NCBI RefSeq assembly: GCF_020687045.1
Contig: NZ_JAJEPW010000012.1
Location: forward strand, 1-64,000
Direction: 5' to 3'
From: Vescimonas cirricatena
GTDB taxonomy: Bacteria; Bacillota; Clostridia; Oscillospirales; Oscillospiraceae
DNA: 64,000 nt
Shown here piece after piece: positions 1 through 7,961 of the stretch. Each line of letters opens with the position of its first letter. The stretch's first letter is position 1. The position numbers and the translations under genes are program-made. Below the pieces are notes generated by a model. It was not told the origin of the DNA. It made no database searches and worked only from the letters and a program-made list of their open reading frames with translations.

Positions 1-299
1 GGCTTGTTTGAGCGTTTTTCGTTTGCTGCGATGAGCTGCTCCTCATCTATGAGCTTGGGATATCCTTTCTCCCCGGTATAGCGTGTGTCCGCCAGAATAC
101 GGGCGATCATATTTTTGTTCCAGAGCCGCCCCTCGTCGTATGGGATATCTTGCTGGCGAAGTGCCTCGGTCAACTCATTCAAGGATTCTCCTGCGATATA
201 TCGGCGGAAGATCTCCTGTACAAGTTTCGCCTCTGCTTCCTGTATGACGATCTCACCCAGAGCCATCTTGTAGCCAAAGGGCTGCTTCCGGTTTCCCAT
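1..299 (-). CDS. Recombinase-domain protein, partial (runs off the left edge)
   Basis: The reading frame is open from an ATG at 299 to the first base of the window (about 99 codons), so the C-terminus is missing. It begins MGNRKQPFGYKMALGE and contains a segment (VQEIFRRYIAGESLNELTEAL, then a W-N-K-N-M-I-A-R-I-L stretch ending in YTGEKGYP) typical of the 'recombinase' domain that follows the catalytic domain in large serine recombinases. No catalytic resolvase domain is present upstream, so this is a companion protein or a naturally truncated recombinase. Its ATG overlaps the stop of the preceding serine recombinase by one base (TGATG), implying translational coupling. It probably assists or modulates integration and excision; that role is inferred. 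Confidence 0.75.
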   Translation of the reverse strand, partial: MGNRKQPFGYKMALGEIVIQEAEAKLVQEIFRRYIAGESLNELTEALRQQDIPYDEGRLWNKNMIARILADTRYTGEKGYPKLIDEEQLIAANEKRSNK

Positions 300-1873
300 C
301 ACCGCACCGTCCTCTCTATAGACTCCCGCAGCTCCAGCCCATTTTTCAGGCAGAAGCGGACGGAGTCGTTGCTCTCTATGATAATTTTCTCAACGAGTTC
401 ACCAAACAGTTCCGCGTCAAAGCTGTCGAGGAATTCCGGCCCACCATCCAGGAGGTCTATCAAGTCTCGTGTTTGCAGGGCGGTCATGTCGCTCTTGGCA
501 TCCATCAGCTTTTCTTTTTCCAGCTTGGCCTGCCGGAGCTGCTTGGTCAGCTCATTGGTTTTGGCTATAAAAATGTCAGGATCAACAAGGCCCTGCTGCT
601 TGAGGAAGACCAATGTCTGATTCTGACTGGATAGATCTGATATTCTTTTATTCAGGGCAACGATGTCAGGACTCCAGAGCATCCTGCGATTGCGGATCAT
701 CTGGAGGTTTGTGAGTATCTGTTCCAGAATGGGGATGCTCTGATGTTTTAGCTTATAGTATAGGCGGCAGAAGGCTTCCTGAACTTGGATTTCTGGTATA
801 GGAGTAATCTGACATTCGTGTCTCTCTTCATGATTGCAGCAGCACCAATACCATTTTTGATTGATTTTCTTCGCTCGAACACGCGCTCCGCAAGAACAGC
901 GTATCTGCCTTGAAATAGTATCGTGAAGCGGCGTTGGCTCTCTCTTTCGTGTTTTCCGCAGTTGCTGAGCTTGATCAAACATCTCCTGCGAGATAATGGC
1001 CTCATTGCTACCGGAGACGAAGTACATCTCTCGTTCTCCCCGGTTGCGTTTCTTTTTCCGTGGGAACGAGTCTGTTGTATACCTTTTCTGGAGAAGTGCG
1101 TTTCCTGCGTAGCGCTCATTTTGCAGGATATAGTCAATAGCTTCTCTCCGCCAATACCTTCCGAGCGCCTTATCTTTGTTAAGAGCGGCAGCAATTTCTC
1201 TCGAATTATTGCCACTTAAATACTCTGTAAAAATCCGCTGGATCGTTGGTGCTTCAGCCTGATTGATTTGTAGATTGCCGTCTATAAGTGTGAATCCCAC
1301 AGGTGCATAGTATGTGTTAAAAGTTCCCTGCTCCATACTACGCTGATAACCCCATTGCCGATTGCCGGCTATGGACTCGCTCTCTTTTTGGGCGAAGGCA
1401 GCGTAGATGGCAGTGATGAGTTCGCTGCTCACATTGACAGTATCGATACCTTCACGCTCGAAGTGGACATTGACACCCAGTTCCTTTAGCTCACGGATAT
1501 TCTGGAGGCAGTCTTTGGTATTGCGGGCAAAGCGTGAGATGGACTTGACAAGGATCTGGTCGATCAGGCCCCGACGACAGTCCGCCATCATCCGCTGGAA
1601 GTCATCCCGCTTAGCCGCCGAAGTTCCCGTGATTCCCTCATCCGCATAGATGTCGACCATGCGCCACTCGGCCTTGCTTGAGATCAGCTCCGCGTAGTAG
1701 TGGTTCTGAGCGGCGAAGGAATTGAGCTGATCCTCGGAGTCTGAGCTGACACGAGTGTAGGCAGCAACCCGCAGCCGCACATTTTGAGGCCGCTCCGCAG
1801 GCTCGATTTTTATAACGCGGGGCTGCTTTTCTGCCAGTGCTGTTGTTCCATCTACCAGCCGCTTTTCATCCAT
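299..1873 (-). CDS. Large serine recombinase (site-specific integrase/excisionase)
   Basis: This 524-residue protein has the three-part layout of large serine recombinases. A resolvase catalytic domain (about residues 34-180) carries the nucleophile motif Y-T-R-V-S-S (Ser43 or Ser44) and the R-F-A-R-N motif. A recombinase domain follows (about 190-290). A zinc-ribbon comes next (Cys pairs near C-S-C-G and C-C-C-N-H...C, about residues 325-355), then a coiled-coil-rich C-terminus (about 390-480). It would bind att sites and catalyse integration and excision of the mobile element. The start is preceded by a very strong ribosome site (AAAGGAGGTGA). It is the natural integration enzyme for the ICE whose transfer genes fill the right of the window, although linkage to the same element is inferred. 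Confidence 0.92.
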   Translation of the reverse strand: MDEKRLVDGTTALAEKQPRVIKIEPAERPQNVRLRVAAYTRVSSDSEDQLNSFAAQNHYYAELISSKAEWRMVDIYADEGITGTSAAKRDDFQRMMADCRRGLIDQILVKSISRFARNTKDCLQNIRELKELGVNVHFEREGIDTVNVSSELITAIYAAFAQKESESIAGNRQWGYQRSMEQGTFNTYYAPVGFTLIDGNLQINQAEAPTIQRIFTEYLSGNNSREIAAALNKDKALGRYWRREAIDYILQNERYAGNALLQKRYTTDSFPRKKKRNRGEREMYFVSGSNEAIISQEMFDQAQQLRKTRKREPTPLHDTISRQIRCSCGARVRAKKINQKWYWCCCNHEERHECQITPIPEIQVQEAFCRLYYKLKHQSIPILEQILTNLQMIRNRRMLWSPDIVALNKRISDLSSQNQTLVFLKQQGLVDPDIFIAKTNELTKQLRQAKLEKEKLMDAKSDMTALQTRDLIDLLDGGPEFLDSFDAELFGELVEKIIIESNDSVRFCLKNGLELRESIERTVR

Positions 1874-1948
1874 GTTCGCTCACCTCCTTTTTTGCAACAC
1901 AAACACTACCACAACAGCGTCCGAATAGCTACTGAAAGATGAAGAAAA

Positions 1949-2092
1949 TCAGAGAAAAAACATGACTTCAACACCGTTATCCGCAGCGATCCGTGCGGCG
2001 ATTTTTCTCAGTTCTTTTTCAGTGAAAATGCCGCATTCCCGGAGTTTTCTGAGCAGGATCACGATTCCATAGAAATTGATATTAGGGTTCAT
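1949..2092 (-). CDS. Small conserved ICE peptide (47 aa), unknown function
   Basis: A 47-residue peptide beginning MNPNINFYGIVILLRKL and ending GVEVMFFL. The ATG at 2092 is supported by a good ribosome site (GGGAGGAG, 8 bases upstream). The sequence is amphipathic, with a basic helix (about residues 13-36) and no obvious membrane span. It lies 76 bases upstream of the serine recombinase and is co-directional with it. The setting suggests a recombination-associated accessory such as a directionality helper, but no function can be assigned from sequence alone. Confidence 0.6.
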   Translation of the reverse strand: MNPNINFYGIVILLRKLRECGIFTEKELRKIAARIAADNGVEVMFFL

Positions 2093-2207
2093 AATTGCGC
2101 TCCTCCCTGTATCTGACCATCTCTGCGGCACAAGCATGGGAACCGTCCGAGGAAGGAATCAAAAGTAGGCAATAGTTGAACCTGTGAATAAAGGAGAGAG
2201 GAATCGA

Positions 2208-2672
2208 ATGCAAAAATATAGGAAGGGTTGGACAATTCCCATGCTTCTGCCGCAAGAGTGTGGTCGCTCCGGCAACAGAAGCAGATGCTCCCATCGCCGG
2301 AGCGGCCAGAACTTTACGGTTTTATTTGCCTGTATTCGACACTACTTCCCCAGGCAGGGCGGCAACTTGAACTGTGCTGGCACACATCACGGGACTCTCA
2401 CCCCTCCGAGGATCTCTCGAAGCTGCGTACAGGAGTATCATTATGGGCTGACGGGATCATGGCGGGAACAGCTTGCCAAAGCTGTCTTGGCCTGAGTGGG
2501 TATCGCTCTGCACCTTACTTGGCCGTCCTTTGATGCGGAGTTTCTCCGCACAGGTGGTCTTCGCGCACTCGGCCTGACGCTGGCTCCGTCGGCTAATGTA
2601 TTCAAGTTGCTGGATATGACCTGGCGGTATTTTTCAAGGAACAAAGCCGCTGATTTATCAGCAGCGGGGTGA
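2208..2672 (+). pseudogene. Possible decayed or split plus-strand gene
   Basis: An ATG at 2208 has a good ribosome site (AAAGGAGAGAGG) and is followed by 95 codons to a TGA at 2493-2495. The same frame then stays open for another 58 codons to 2672. That second segment looks protein-like (contains WPSFDAEFLRTGG and MTWRYFSRNKAAD). A neighbouring frame over about 2228-2530 also looks more protein-like than its overlap partner, suggesting frameshifts. I do not recognise a family. It may be a decayed gene or chance coding. It is the only candidate in the 640-base gap between the small peptide and the sigma factor. Confidence 0.3.
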
Positions 2673-2732
2673 GGTTCAAAGTCCTCTCACTCTATTAGCC
2701 GTTGAAAACACCGTTTGCACCAAACTTTTTTG

Positions 2733-3194
2733 TCATCTCAGCATCTTTTTCAATTTCTGCAAGATACGGATCTTCCGATTATGGATCGTCATTCGATGGA
2801 CACCCATCATTTCTTCCAGCTCACGCTCTGAGCGCTCGTCGAAAAACAGCGCATGAATCAGGAATCTTTCTTCTTCGCTCAACTGATCCAGAGCGGCCCG
2901 TAAACGGCATAAATCATCTTTCCTGATTACAGTATCCTCGACGCCTTCAGCATCGTCCGCAAACTGGCACTTCGCAGAATATACGAGCCGCTCCAGCGAA
3001 TCCTCTTTGCTGGGGACATAACTCTCTGCCCCATTCTCGGCATTTTTCCTGCGCTGTTCGCTTTTCAGATCCACCTCCATGTATTTCATCTTGCGGTCGC
3101 TTTTCTTCAAGACTTCCAACACATCCGGGCGCTCTTTTAAGCAGGGATATATCTTCAAATAATCGACCCGATATGGGTCATTGTGATACGACAT
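2733..3194 (-). CDS. Sigma-70-like regulator of the mobile element
   Basis: The 153-residue protein starts MSYHNDPYRVDYLKIYPCL; this ATG (3194) has a clear GGAGGA ribosome site, whereas longer upstream readings do not. The C-terminal part (about residues 103-153, LSEEERFLIHALFFDERS then ELEEMMGVHRMTIHNRK) is a sigma region-4-like helix-turn-helix that would contact a -35 element. There is no clear region 2, so it may act as a DNA-binding activator rather than a full sigma factor. Proteins of this shape commonly sit near the recombinase of Firmicute ICEs. It has two terminator hairpins in its upstream region (3284-3317 and 3437-3499), so its expression is insulated or attenuated. Confidence 0.75.
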   Translation of the reverse strand: MSYHNDPYRVDYLKIYPCLKERPDVLEVLKKSDRKMKYMEVDLKSEQRRKNAENGAESYVPSKEDSLERLVYSAKCQFADDAEGVEDTVIRKDDLCRLRAALDQLSEEERFLIHALFFDERSERELEEMMGVHRMTIHNRKIRILQKLKKMLR

Positions 3195-3283
3195 TTTCTG
3201 TCCTCCGTTTTTCAAGATTTGGTGGTGAAGCAAATCTCGAAAATGGAGGGCCACGGCAGCGTGGCAAAAGCGCCCCAAAATGC

Positions 3284-3317
3284 AAAAAAGCTCCCGGAGC
3301 GCAATGGCTCCGGGAGC
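3284..3317 (-). terminator. Rho-independent terminator or attenuator upstream of the sigma-like gene
   Basis: A perfect 11-bp stem (3290-3300 with 3307-3317, GCTCCCGGAGC) and a 6-base loop, followed on the minus strand by six U residues. It lies 90 bases before the ATG of the sigma-like gene, with another terminator 120 bases further upstream. A transcript starting between the two would end here unless read-through occurs. Confidence 0.8.
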
Positions 3318-3436
3318 AGGACGCAATATTAGAATGATAGGCTGTCTGCGGCGCAGGAGGGCCATACAGATCCGTACACAAGGGTCGCAAACCGGCCTTG
3401 TGGTGACCAACGGCGTAATATAGTCTCCTGCACAGC

Positions 3437-3499
3437 AAAAAAATCACCCGCCCGCATCATCTATCGGACGCATCCGATAACCAATGATAACGGGCGGGT
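3437..3499 (-). terminator. Large branched terminator after the GAF-BTAD regulator
   Basis: Nested inverted repeats: outer arms ACCCGCCCG (3446-3454) and CGGGCGGGT (3491-3499), middle ATCAT/ATGAT arms, and inner ATCGGA/TCCGAT arms with a 4-base loop. On the minus strand the structure is followed by a seven-T run. It would end transcription from the regulator at 3670-4974. Confidence 0.85.
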
Positions 3500-3500
3500 A

Positions 3501-3666
3501 ACCTCAGCCGTGACCTGCTGGACAACCTCCTGTATGACTTTTCTGTGACCTCCGCTGCAACCTACTGTGCAGCCTCCTATATGACCTCCTCCGCAACCTC
3601 TGGAGCAACCTACTGTGCAACCTCAGCAGCAACCTCCGCTACAACCTCGGGAGCAACCTCAAGTTA
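3501..3666. repeat. Degenerate 12-bp tandem repeat (about 13 units)
   Basis: The plus strand carries a run of units of the form ACCTCnnnnGCA with a 12-base period (for example ACCTCCGCTGCA, ACCTACTGTGCA, ACCTCAGCAGCA). Read on the minus strand each unit presents GAGGTTGC, so many copies contain a GGAGGT core resembling a Shine-Dalgarno sequence. It lies directly after the stop codon of the GAF-BTAD regulator and before its terminator, so it would be the 3' untranslated region of that mRNA. All three minus-strand frames contain stops. Confidence 0.8.
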
Positions 3667-3669
3667 CTC

Positions 3670-4974
3670 TCATTTTACATTCAAATACTTCTTAATAACC
3701 TCGGCATGCTCCAACGCCAGATAGGGCTTTGCTGCCGTGTAGTATGTCTGCGCCATAGAGAGATTCCCCTGAAATCCCATGGTCAGGATCGCATACATGT
3801 TCAGTTCGCTGTCCTTCGGGTCGAAGCGCAGAGCGTCAATGGCCGTCTTTTGCGCCAGGATATAATCCTTGCACTCCATCTTAAGGCGGACGTATCCCTT
3901 GGTAATCTGCAGATACAGCGACTGATAGTACATGGACAACTGCATCAACCACAGTTCGTGTTCACACCTCGGAAGCAGTTGTCCCTTGTACAGATTGATT
4001 GCAGTGTGGTAGAGAGAATGGCGCATATCAGGTTTTTCTTCTGTTTTCAACTGAATGCAGGCATCCTCAAAGCGGTCAAAGTCTGTATGGATATTATAGT
4101 CGGGATTGATCTGGAATGTACCGTTCTTACCGACGACCAGCTTGTCAAGGCCGATAACAGAAAGGGTACGCCGCAGGCGGTAAACGATATTATTGACGAC
4201 CTTATACGGCGAATCGAGTTCATCGTATGGGCAGATGATCTCTGCCAGCGTGTCAATGGAGAAATTCTTTTTGTGATTCAGAATGAGATATGCCAGGAGC
4301 AGGTAGCACTGATCCGCCTTGATATCTTCTCCGGTCAGCGTTCCCTTTGGGCCGATGATCTCCATACCGCCAAAGAAATTGATATGGATGTCCTCCGGAT
4401 TGTATTTGGATGCTTTTGTGGCGGCCAAAATGGACTGCTGTTGTTTGATCTCGTTGAGCTCCAGTACTACCGCGTAGGAAGCGATGAACAGGAAAACCGG
4501 GTCATCCGTGTAGCGGGTCGGATCATCCACAGCAATAAATCCCTGATTGATTCGCTTGGAGAATGGTGCCGCCAATAATGTAGTCACCCCATACGCCTGA
4601 AAGAAGGCTGCTTCATCCGGATAGATTTTCTCCAATCTCTGCAAATCAGAAATCACGACTGGTTTATTGGCTCGAAGTGATTTCCTCCATCTCGGAAACT
4701 TCTCCATAGGCAGGCACTGGAGCATATCTCTCTGTGCTGGGACACCATCTTTGCACCACTCATAGGTAATGACGCCGATCCCAAGCTCCCAGTCAGCCTC
4801 CACCACAGAGGCCCTCGATGCGCCATAAAACTCAGCCGCACCTTTCAGAAGGCCATTGATGATGGCTTCCGAATCCTCGGTGTTCCGCAGGCTGGCCTCC
4901 AACACGCTCATCCCACGATGAAACGCGCTGCATTCAACAAGCGGGGTGGTTTCCTGAATGACTTCGTTGCTCAT
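3670..4974 (-). CDS. GAF-BTAD transcriptional activator (SARP-like)
   Basis: A 434-residue regulator. The N-terminal half (about residues 15-170) looks like a GAF sensor domain. The segment around residues 190-290 (INFFGGMEIIG...NNIVYRLRRTL) matches an OmpR-type winged helix of the SARP/AfsR class, and residues about 295-430 form a helical bacterial transcriptional activator (BTAD/TPR) domain. The start at 4974 (MSNEVIQE) is chosen for its AAAGGAGG ribosome site. Such proteins bind direct repeats near promoters and recruit RNA polymerase; the GAF ligand is unknown. Terminators flank it on both sides (5006-5041 and 3437-3499), so it is probably a single-gene unit. Its targets could be the element's transfer genes or the capsule operon; nothing in the sequence decides this. 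Confidence 0.8.
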   Translation of the reverse strand: MSNEVIQETTPLVECSAFHRGMSVLEASLRNTEDSEAIINGLLKGAAEFYGASRASVVEADWELGIGVITYEWCKDGVPAQRDMLQCLPMEKFPRWRKSLRANKPVVISDLQRLEKIYPDEAAFFQAYGVTTLLAAPFSKRINQGFIAVDDPTRYTDDPVFLFIASYAVVLELNEIKQQQSILAATKASKYNPEDIHINFFGGMEIIGPKGTLTGEDIKADQCYLLLAYLILNHKKNFSIDTLAEIICPYDELDSPYKVVNNIVYRLRRTLSVIGLDKLVVGKNGTFQINPDYNIHTDFDRFEDACIQLKTEEKPDMRHSLYHTAINLYKGQLLPRCEHELWLMQLSMYYQSLYLQITKGYVRLKMECKDYILAQKTAIDALRFDPKDSELNMYAILTMGFQGNLSMAQTYYTAAKPYLALEHAEVIKKYLNVK

Positions 4975-4997
4975 GAATACGCCTCCTTTGATTTGTA

Positions 4998-5041
4998 AAA
5001 AAGCGCAGAGACTGTCCAATGTAACTTGGACAGCCTCTGCT
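4998..5041 (-). terminator. Terminator after the XRE repressor gene
   Basis: Stem of GCAGAG and CTGTCCAA arms (5006-5020) pairing with 5028-5041, with a short loop, followed on the minus strand by GCTTTTTT. It sits between the XRE stop (5075) and the GAF-BTAD start (4974), separating the two units or allowing limited read-through. Confidence 0.85.
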
Positions 5042-5074
5042 GTGAACCGCACAGCAGGGCTGAGCGGTTATGTA

Positions 5075-5380
5075 CTATACCATTGTCTTGATGAATGCAG
5101 CAAGCGCTTCGCGTTGATCCTCCTTGAGCGCCGCAACACTGTTGTCAAACTCACTCCGGGCATTCAGAGTGTTTGCCGGATCGTCCTCCGCAAAGAACTG
5201 AGCCAGCGTGATTCCACAAGCGTCACAAATCGCATTTACCGTCGGAATGGACGGTTGGTTGTTCCGCTTGAAGATATTACTGATCGTTGTCTGCGACAGC
5301 TTGGATTCCTGCGCTAATCGATAAATAGTCCATCCGCGTTCGTCCATTAACTGTCGAATTCGCTGTTGTGCATTGAACAT
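5075..5380 (-). CDS. XRE-family transcriptional regulator
   Basis: A 101-residue protein made of an N-terminal Cro/C1-type helix-turn-helix (about residues 5-60, IRQLMDERGWTIYRLAQES then LSQTTISNIFKRNNQPSI) and a short acidic C-terminal helix. The ATG at 5380 has an AGGTGG ribosome site; a GTG three codons upstream is also possible. Repressors of this type control excision and transfer in many Firmicute ICEs. An imperfect 12-bp inverted repeat upstream (5414-5425 and 5453-5464) is a candidate operator. Confidence 0.85.
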   Translation of the reverse strand: MFNAQQRIRQLMDERGWTIYRLAQESKLSQTTISNIFKRNNQPSIPTVNAICDACGITLAQFFAEDDPANTLNARSEFDNSVAALKEDQREALAAFIKTMV

Positions 5381-5413
5381 TGGTACCACCTACTATGCTA
5401 TTAGTATACACCT

Positions 5414-5464
5414 CATTTGATTGCCTTCATAGAAATCATCGGTATGGTATATGGTAATCAAATG
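5414..5464. promoter_or_regulatory. Inverted repeat upstream of the XRE gene (candidate operator)
   Basis: CATTTGATTGCC at 5414-5425 and GGTAATCAAATG at 5453-5464 are inverted copies with one mismatch, 27 bases apart. They lie 35-85 bases upstream of the XRE start codon, where a self-regulating repressor would be expected to bind. I did not find a convincing -35/-10 pair here. Confidence 0.45.
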
Positions 5465-5546
5465 ATATGTACCCGTTATGGTGCCATAGATAGGGGCACG
5501 GAGAAAGTTATTGAGATTTTATGGATGGAATCCCATTGATGTTTAT

Positions 5547-5592
5547 CAAAAAAACAAGCAAGGAATCCAAATAATCAGGACTTCCTTGCTTG
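5547..5592 (-). terminator. Terminator at the end of the capsule operon
   Basis: An 11-bp perfect stem CAAGCAAGGAA (5555-5565) with TTCCTTGCTTG (5582-5592) is followed on the minus strand by seven T residues (5548-5554). It is the first strong minus-strand terminator after galE and the two small ORFs, so it marks the 3' end of the capsule transcript. Confidence 0.9.
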
Positions 5593-5635
5593 TGAAGATA
5601 ATATAGAGCAGGAAAAACGGCTATGAGATAGCAAA

Positions 5636-5752
5636 TCAATTGTTGCGTAGGGGCCAGAAAATCCCTCGTACACGATTTCTGAATTTGGCCTTCTTGTGGT
5701 TCTTCTCCAACAATGATGACTCTGTATCTTTCTCGCAATTATAGCAGATCAT
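5636..5752 (-). CDS. Small hypothetical peptide (38 aa) with a C-x-x-C motif
   Basis: A 38-codon frame starting MICYNCEKDTESS and ending FWPLRNN. Its ATG overlaps the stop of the preceding 57-codon frame (GTATGA), the usual sign of translational coupling. The C-Y-N-C pair near the N-terminus followed by a basic stretch resembles half of a zinc knuckle. It may be a genuine small protein or the remnant of a larger gene left between galE and the operon terminator. Confidence 0.4.
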   Translation of the reverse strand: MICYNCEKDTESSLLEKNHKKAKFRNRVRGIFWPLRNN

Positions 5753-5922
5753 ACGGCCTTCTGGAACCGGGCAACCGCATCATACGCAGGTGTCTGCTTG
5801 CCGTATATAGCGTACTTCGGTTTTCGTAATGCATCATCTCCTGTTTTCGATATTTCCTGCGCTAATGCATAATCCTTTTTACTTATATAAACCCATCGGG
5901 ATTTTTCTGTTGCCAGTTCCAT
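5749..5922 (-). CDS. Small hypothetical ORF overlapping the galE 3' end
   Basis: A 57-codon frame from an ATG at 5922 (inside the last 40 bases of galE) to 5749. Beyond galE it reads VYISKKDYALAQEISKTG and continues through KYAIYGKQTPAYD, a normal-looking protein composition. No ribosome site is evident at the ATG, so this may be the 3' fragment of a gene truncated when galE or its flank was exchanged. It is coupled to the next small ORF. I do not recognise a family. Confidence 0.35.
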   Translation of the reverse strand: MELATEKSRWVYISKKDYALAQEISKTGDDALRKPKYAIYGKQTPAYDAVARFQKAV

Positions 5923-6896
5923 GCGTCACGGCACATGTCCTGCAAAGATCTTGTAGCTTGCCAGCCAAGCAATACTTTTGCCTTTTCTGCCGAAGCGAAG
6001 CAGACCGGGATATCTCCCGCCCGGCGACCAACGATTTGAAAAGGGATATGAATCCCAGTAGCGTTTTCAAATGCGGAAATCAACTCAAGAACGCTATGTC
6101 CCATACCTGTTCCCAGATTGATTACCTCCACGCCCTTGTGCGAAGTGCAAAACGGAAGTGCTGCTGTGTGGCCAGCGGCAATGTCCATGATGTGGATGTA
6201 ATCTCGGATACATGTACCATCTGGCGTATCATAATCAGCGCCAAAAACGGATAGTTGCTTTCGCTTTCCTGTAGCCACCTGAGTGATATATGGCATCAAA
6301 TTGTTTGGTGCGCCATTGGGAGCCTCTCCGATAAGGCCGCTGGGATGTGCGCCCACCGGATTGAAATAGCGAAAGATGACCGCCGAAAAATCCAGAGTCG
6401 CCGCAGCATAGTCTGTAATGATCTGCTCGATCATATACTTCGTCCATCCATACGGGCTTGCGATGTTACCAGTGGGACACGCTTCTGTAATCGGCAGCGT
6501 GGATGGATTGCCATAAACCGTTGCAGACGAGCTGAAAATCAGGTTTTTGACCTGATTTTTGCCCATGGTTTCCAAAAGTGTGAGGGTACTATCAAGGTTT
6601 CCTCTATAATACTTGAGCGGCTGCTGAACAGATTCCCCCACAGCCTTATATCCTGCAAAGTGCATGACTGCATTGATCTCATGCCGTTTGAAAATCTGTT
6701 CCAAATCCGCAGAATTCTGAATGTCCACATTATAGGTTCTGACACTCTTTCCGGTGATTTTCCTTATCCTTTCCGGAACTTCCTGAGAACTGTTATAGAA
6801 GTTATCTGCGATGATTACATCATATCCCGACTGAAGTAATTCAACTGCCACATGGCTGCCGATATATCCCGCTCCGCCGGTAAGTAAAACGGTCAT
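5883..6896 (-). CDS. galE: UDP-glucose 4-epimerase
   Basis: The 337-residue length and motifs match GalE. These are the NAD-binding G-G-A-G-Y-I-G (residues 7-13), the serine cluster F-S-S-S-A-T-V-Y-G (121-129) and the catalytic Y-x-x-x-K (Tyr149, Lys153). It interconverts UDP-glucose and UDP-galactose (possibly the GlcNAc/GalNAc pair) in the cytoplasm and would supply precursor for the capsule repeat unit. Its ATG overlaps the stop of the LCP gene (ATGA), making it the last recognisable gene of the capsule operon. Confidence 0.95.
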   Translation of the reverse strand: MTVLLTGGAGYIGSHVAVELLQSGYDVIIADNFYNSSQEVPERIRKITGKSVRTYNVDIQNSADLEQIFKRHEINAVMHFAGYKAVGESVQQPLKYYRGNLDSTLTLLETMGKNQVKNLIFSSSATVYGNPSTLPITEACPTGNIASPYGWTKYMIEQIITDYAAATLDFSAVIFRYFNPVGAHPSGLIGEAPNGAPNNLMPYITQVATGKRKQLSVFGADYDTPDGTCIRDYIHIMDIAAGHTAALPFCTSHKGVEVINLGTGMGHSVLELISAFENATGIHIPFQIVGRRAGDIPVCFASAEKAKVLLGWQATRSLQDMCRDAWNWQQKNPDGFI

Positions 6897-7894
6897 TCAC
6901 TGCTCTCTTTCTCCGCATTGAGTGGAAGATACTCGTTCAATAGATCCTCGTGGATTTTGTCCAGATCTGGGACGACCACTGACATGCCTCGGATAGAAGC
7001 ATAATGGTATGCATCATCTGCCGGGACACGATAACTGGAGAGTTCCGCACTTCCCATGATTGGGATGCACTTCGCTACCAGCAGCATGATTTGCGAGTTC
7101 GTCATGTCAGTCGACAGATACGGCAGCACTTCATCCAACAGCTTCATCAGGTCTGCCGCATTACTCTGGCGGAACTTGGTATAGATTGCCTGCAGAACAT
7201 TGCGCTGACGCTGTGTTCTGTAAAAGTCGTTGTCGATCTTTCTGATGCGCGAATAAGCAAGAGCCTTTGTCCCATCCAGGTGGTAAACACCAGCCTCTGT
7301 GCCGATATTTATTGTCTTGGCTTCCTTGCTCGTCATCTCAATGTCTACGCCGCCAAGTATATCAATCACGCTCTGGAAACCGGAGAAGTCAACCTCAAAG
7401 CACCCGTCAATCGAAACTCCGAAATTAGTATGTAATGTATCCATCAGCAGAGGGAAACCGCCGAAAACATAAGCAGCATTCAATCTATTATCAGAATAGC
7501 CGCCTGGGATCTGAACATACAGATCTCTCAAAAATGAGATCATCGATATCTGCTTTGTATCTGGGTTGATACTGCACAGGATCATAGAGTCAGAGCGCTG
7601 CCGCCCCTCTCCCTCACGTCGATCCTGACCGACCAAAAGGATATTGAGCAGGTCATCATCCAAAAATGGTTCAATCTCACTCCAATCGACCTCTTCCGGT
7701 TTGAGTTCGATGATATCTTTCGACTCCTTGCTTGTATCGGTCTCGAAGTCTTCCTGGTCGGGAGGGATAACATCTACTGTGTCTGGTACCTTGTTGATCT
7801 TATCCAGCTTTGTTTGGATATACCAAAAAGCCGAAACGGCCAGAAGCAGAACTGTTGCTACACATACCAGTGCTACGATTTTTCTCTTTTTCAT
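6893..7894 (-). CDS. LytR-CpsA-Psr (LCP) family glycopolymer transferase
   Basis: A 333-residue membrane-anchored protein: a single N-terminal transmembrane helix (about residues 6-27), an acidic linker, and an extracellular LCP domain (about 85-245). The phosphate-binding signature residues of the family are visible (V-G-Q-D-R near 88-92, R-S-D near 100-102, F-L-R-D near 121-124). LCP enzymes transfer undecaprenyl-linked polymers onto peptidoglycan, so this one probably attaches the finished capsule to the wall. The position directly after the CpsB/C/D set and before galE fits a capsule locus. Confidence 0.92.
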   Translation of the reverse strand: MKKRKIVALVCVATVLLLAVSAFWYIQTKLDKINKVPDTVDVIPPDQEDFETDTSKESKDIIELKPEEVDWSEIEPFLDDDLLNILLVGQDRREGEGRQRSDSMILCSINPDTKQISMISFLRDLYVQIPGGYSDNRLNAAYVFGGFPLLMDTLHTNFGVSIDGCFEVDFSGFQSVIDILGGVDIEMTSKEAKTINIGTEAGVYHLDGTKALAYSRIRKIDNDFYRTQRQRNVLQAIYTKFRQSNAADLMKLLDEVLPYLSTDMTNSQIMLLVAKCIPIMGSAELSSYRVPADDAYHYASIRGMSVVVPDLDKIHEDLLNEYLPLNAEKESSE

Positions 7895-7961
7895 AAGCTT
7901 CTACCACCTTAGTCAGAAACTTTTCAAACAAGTATCGCTCGAATCCAATGTTCTCTTGCGA

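Noticed and set aside
299..1873. The serine recombinase as the capsule-switch invertase
   Set aside because: It is of the large recombinase class, lies 35 kb away, and no inverted repeats were seen near it, whereas the tyrosine recombinase is enclosed by the repeats.
2655..2700. T-arm-like GAGGTTCAAAGTCCTC sequence suggesting a tRNA
   Set aside because: No acceptor, D or anticodon stems can be formed around it.
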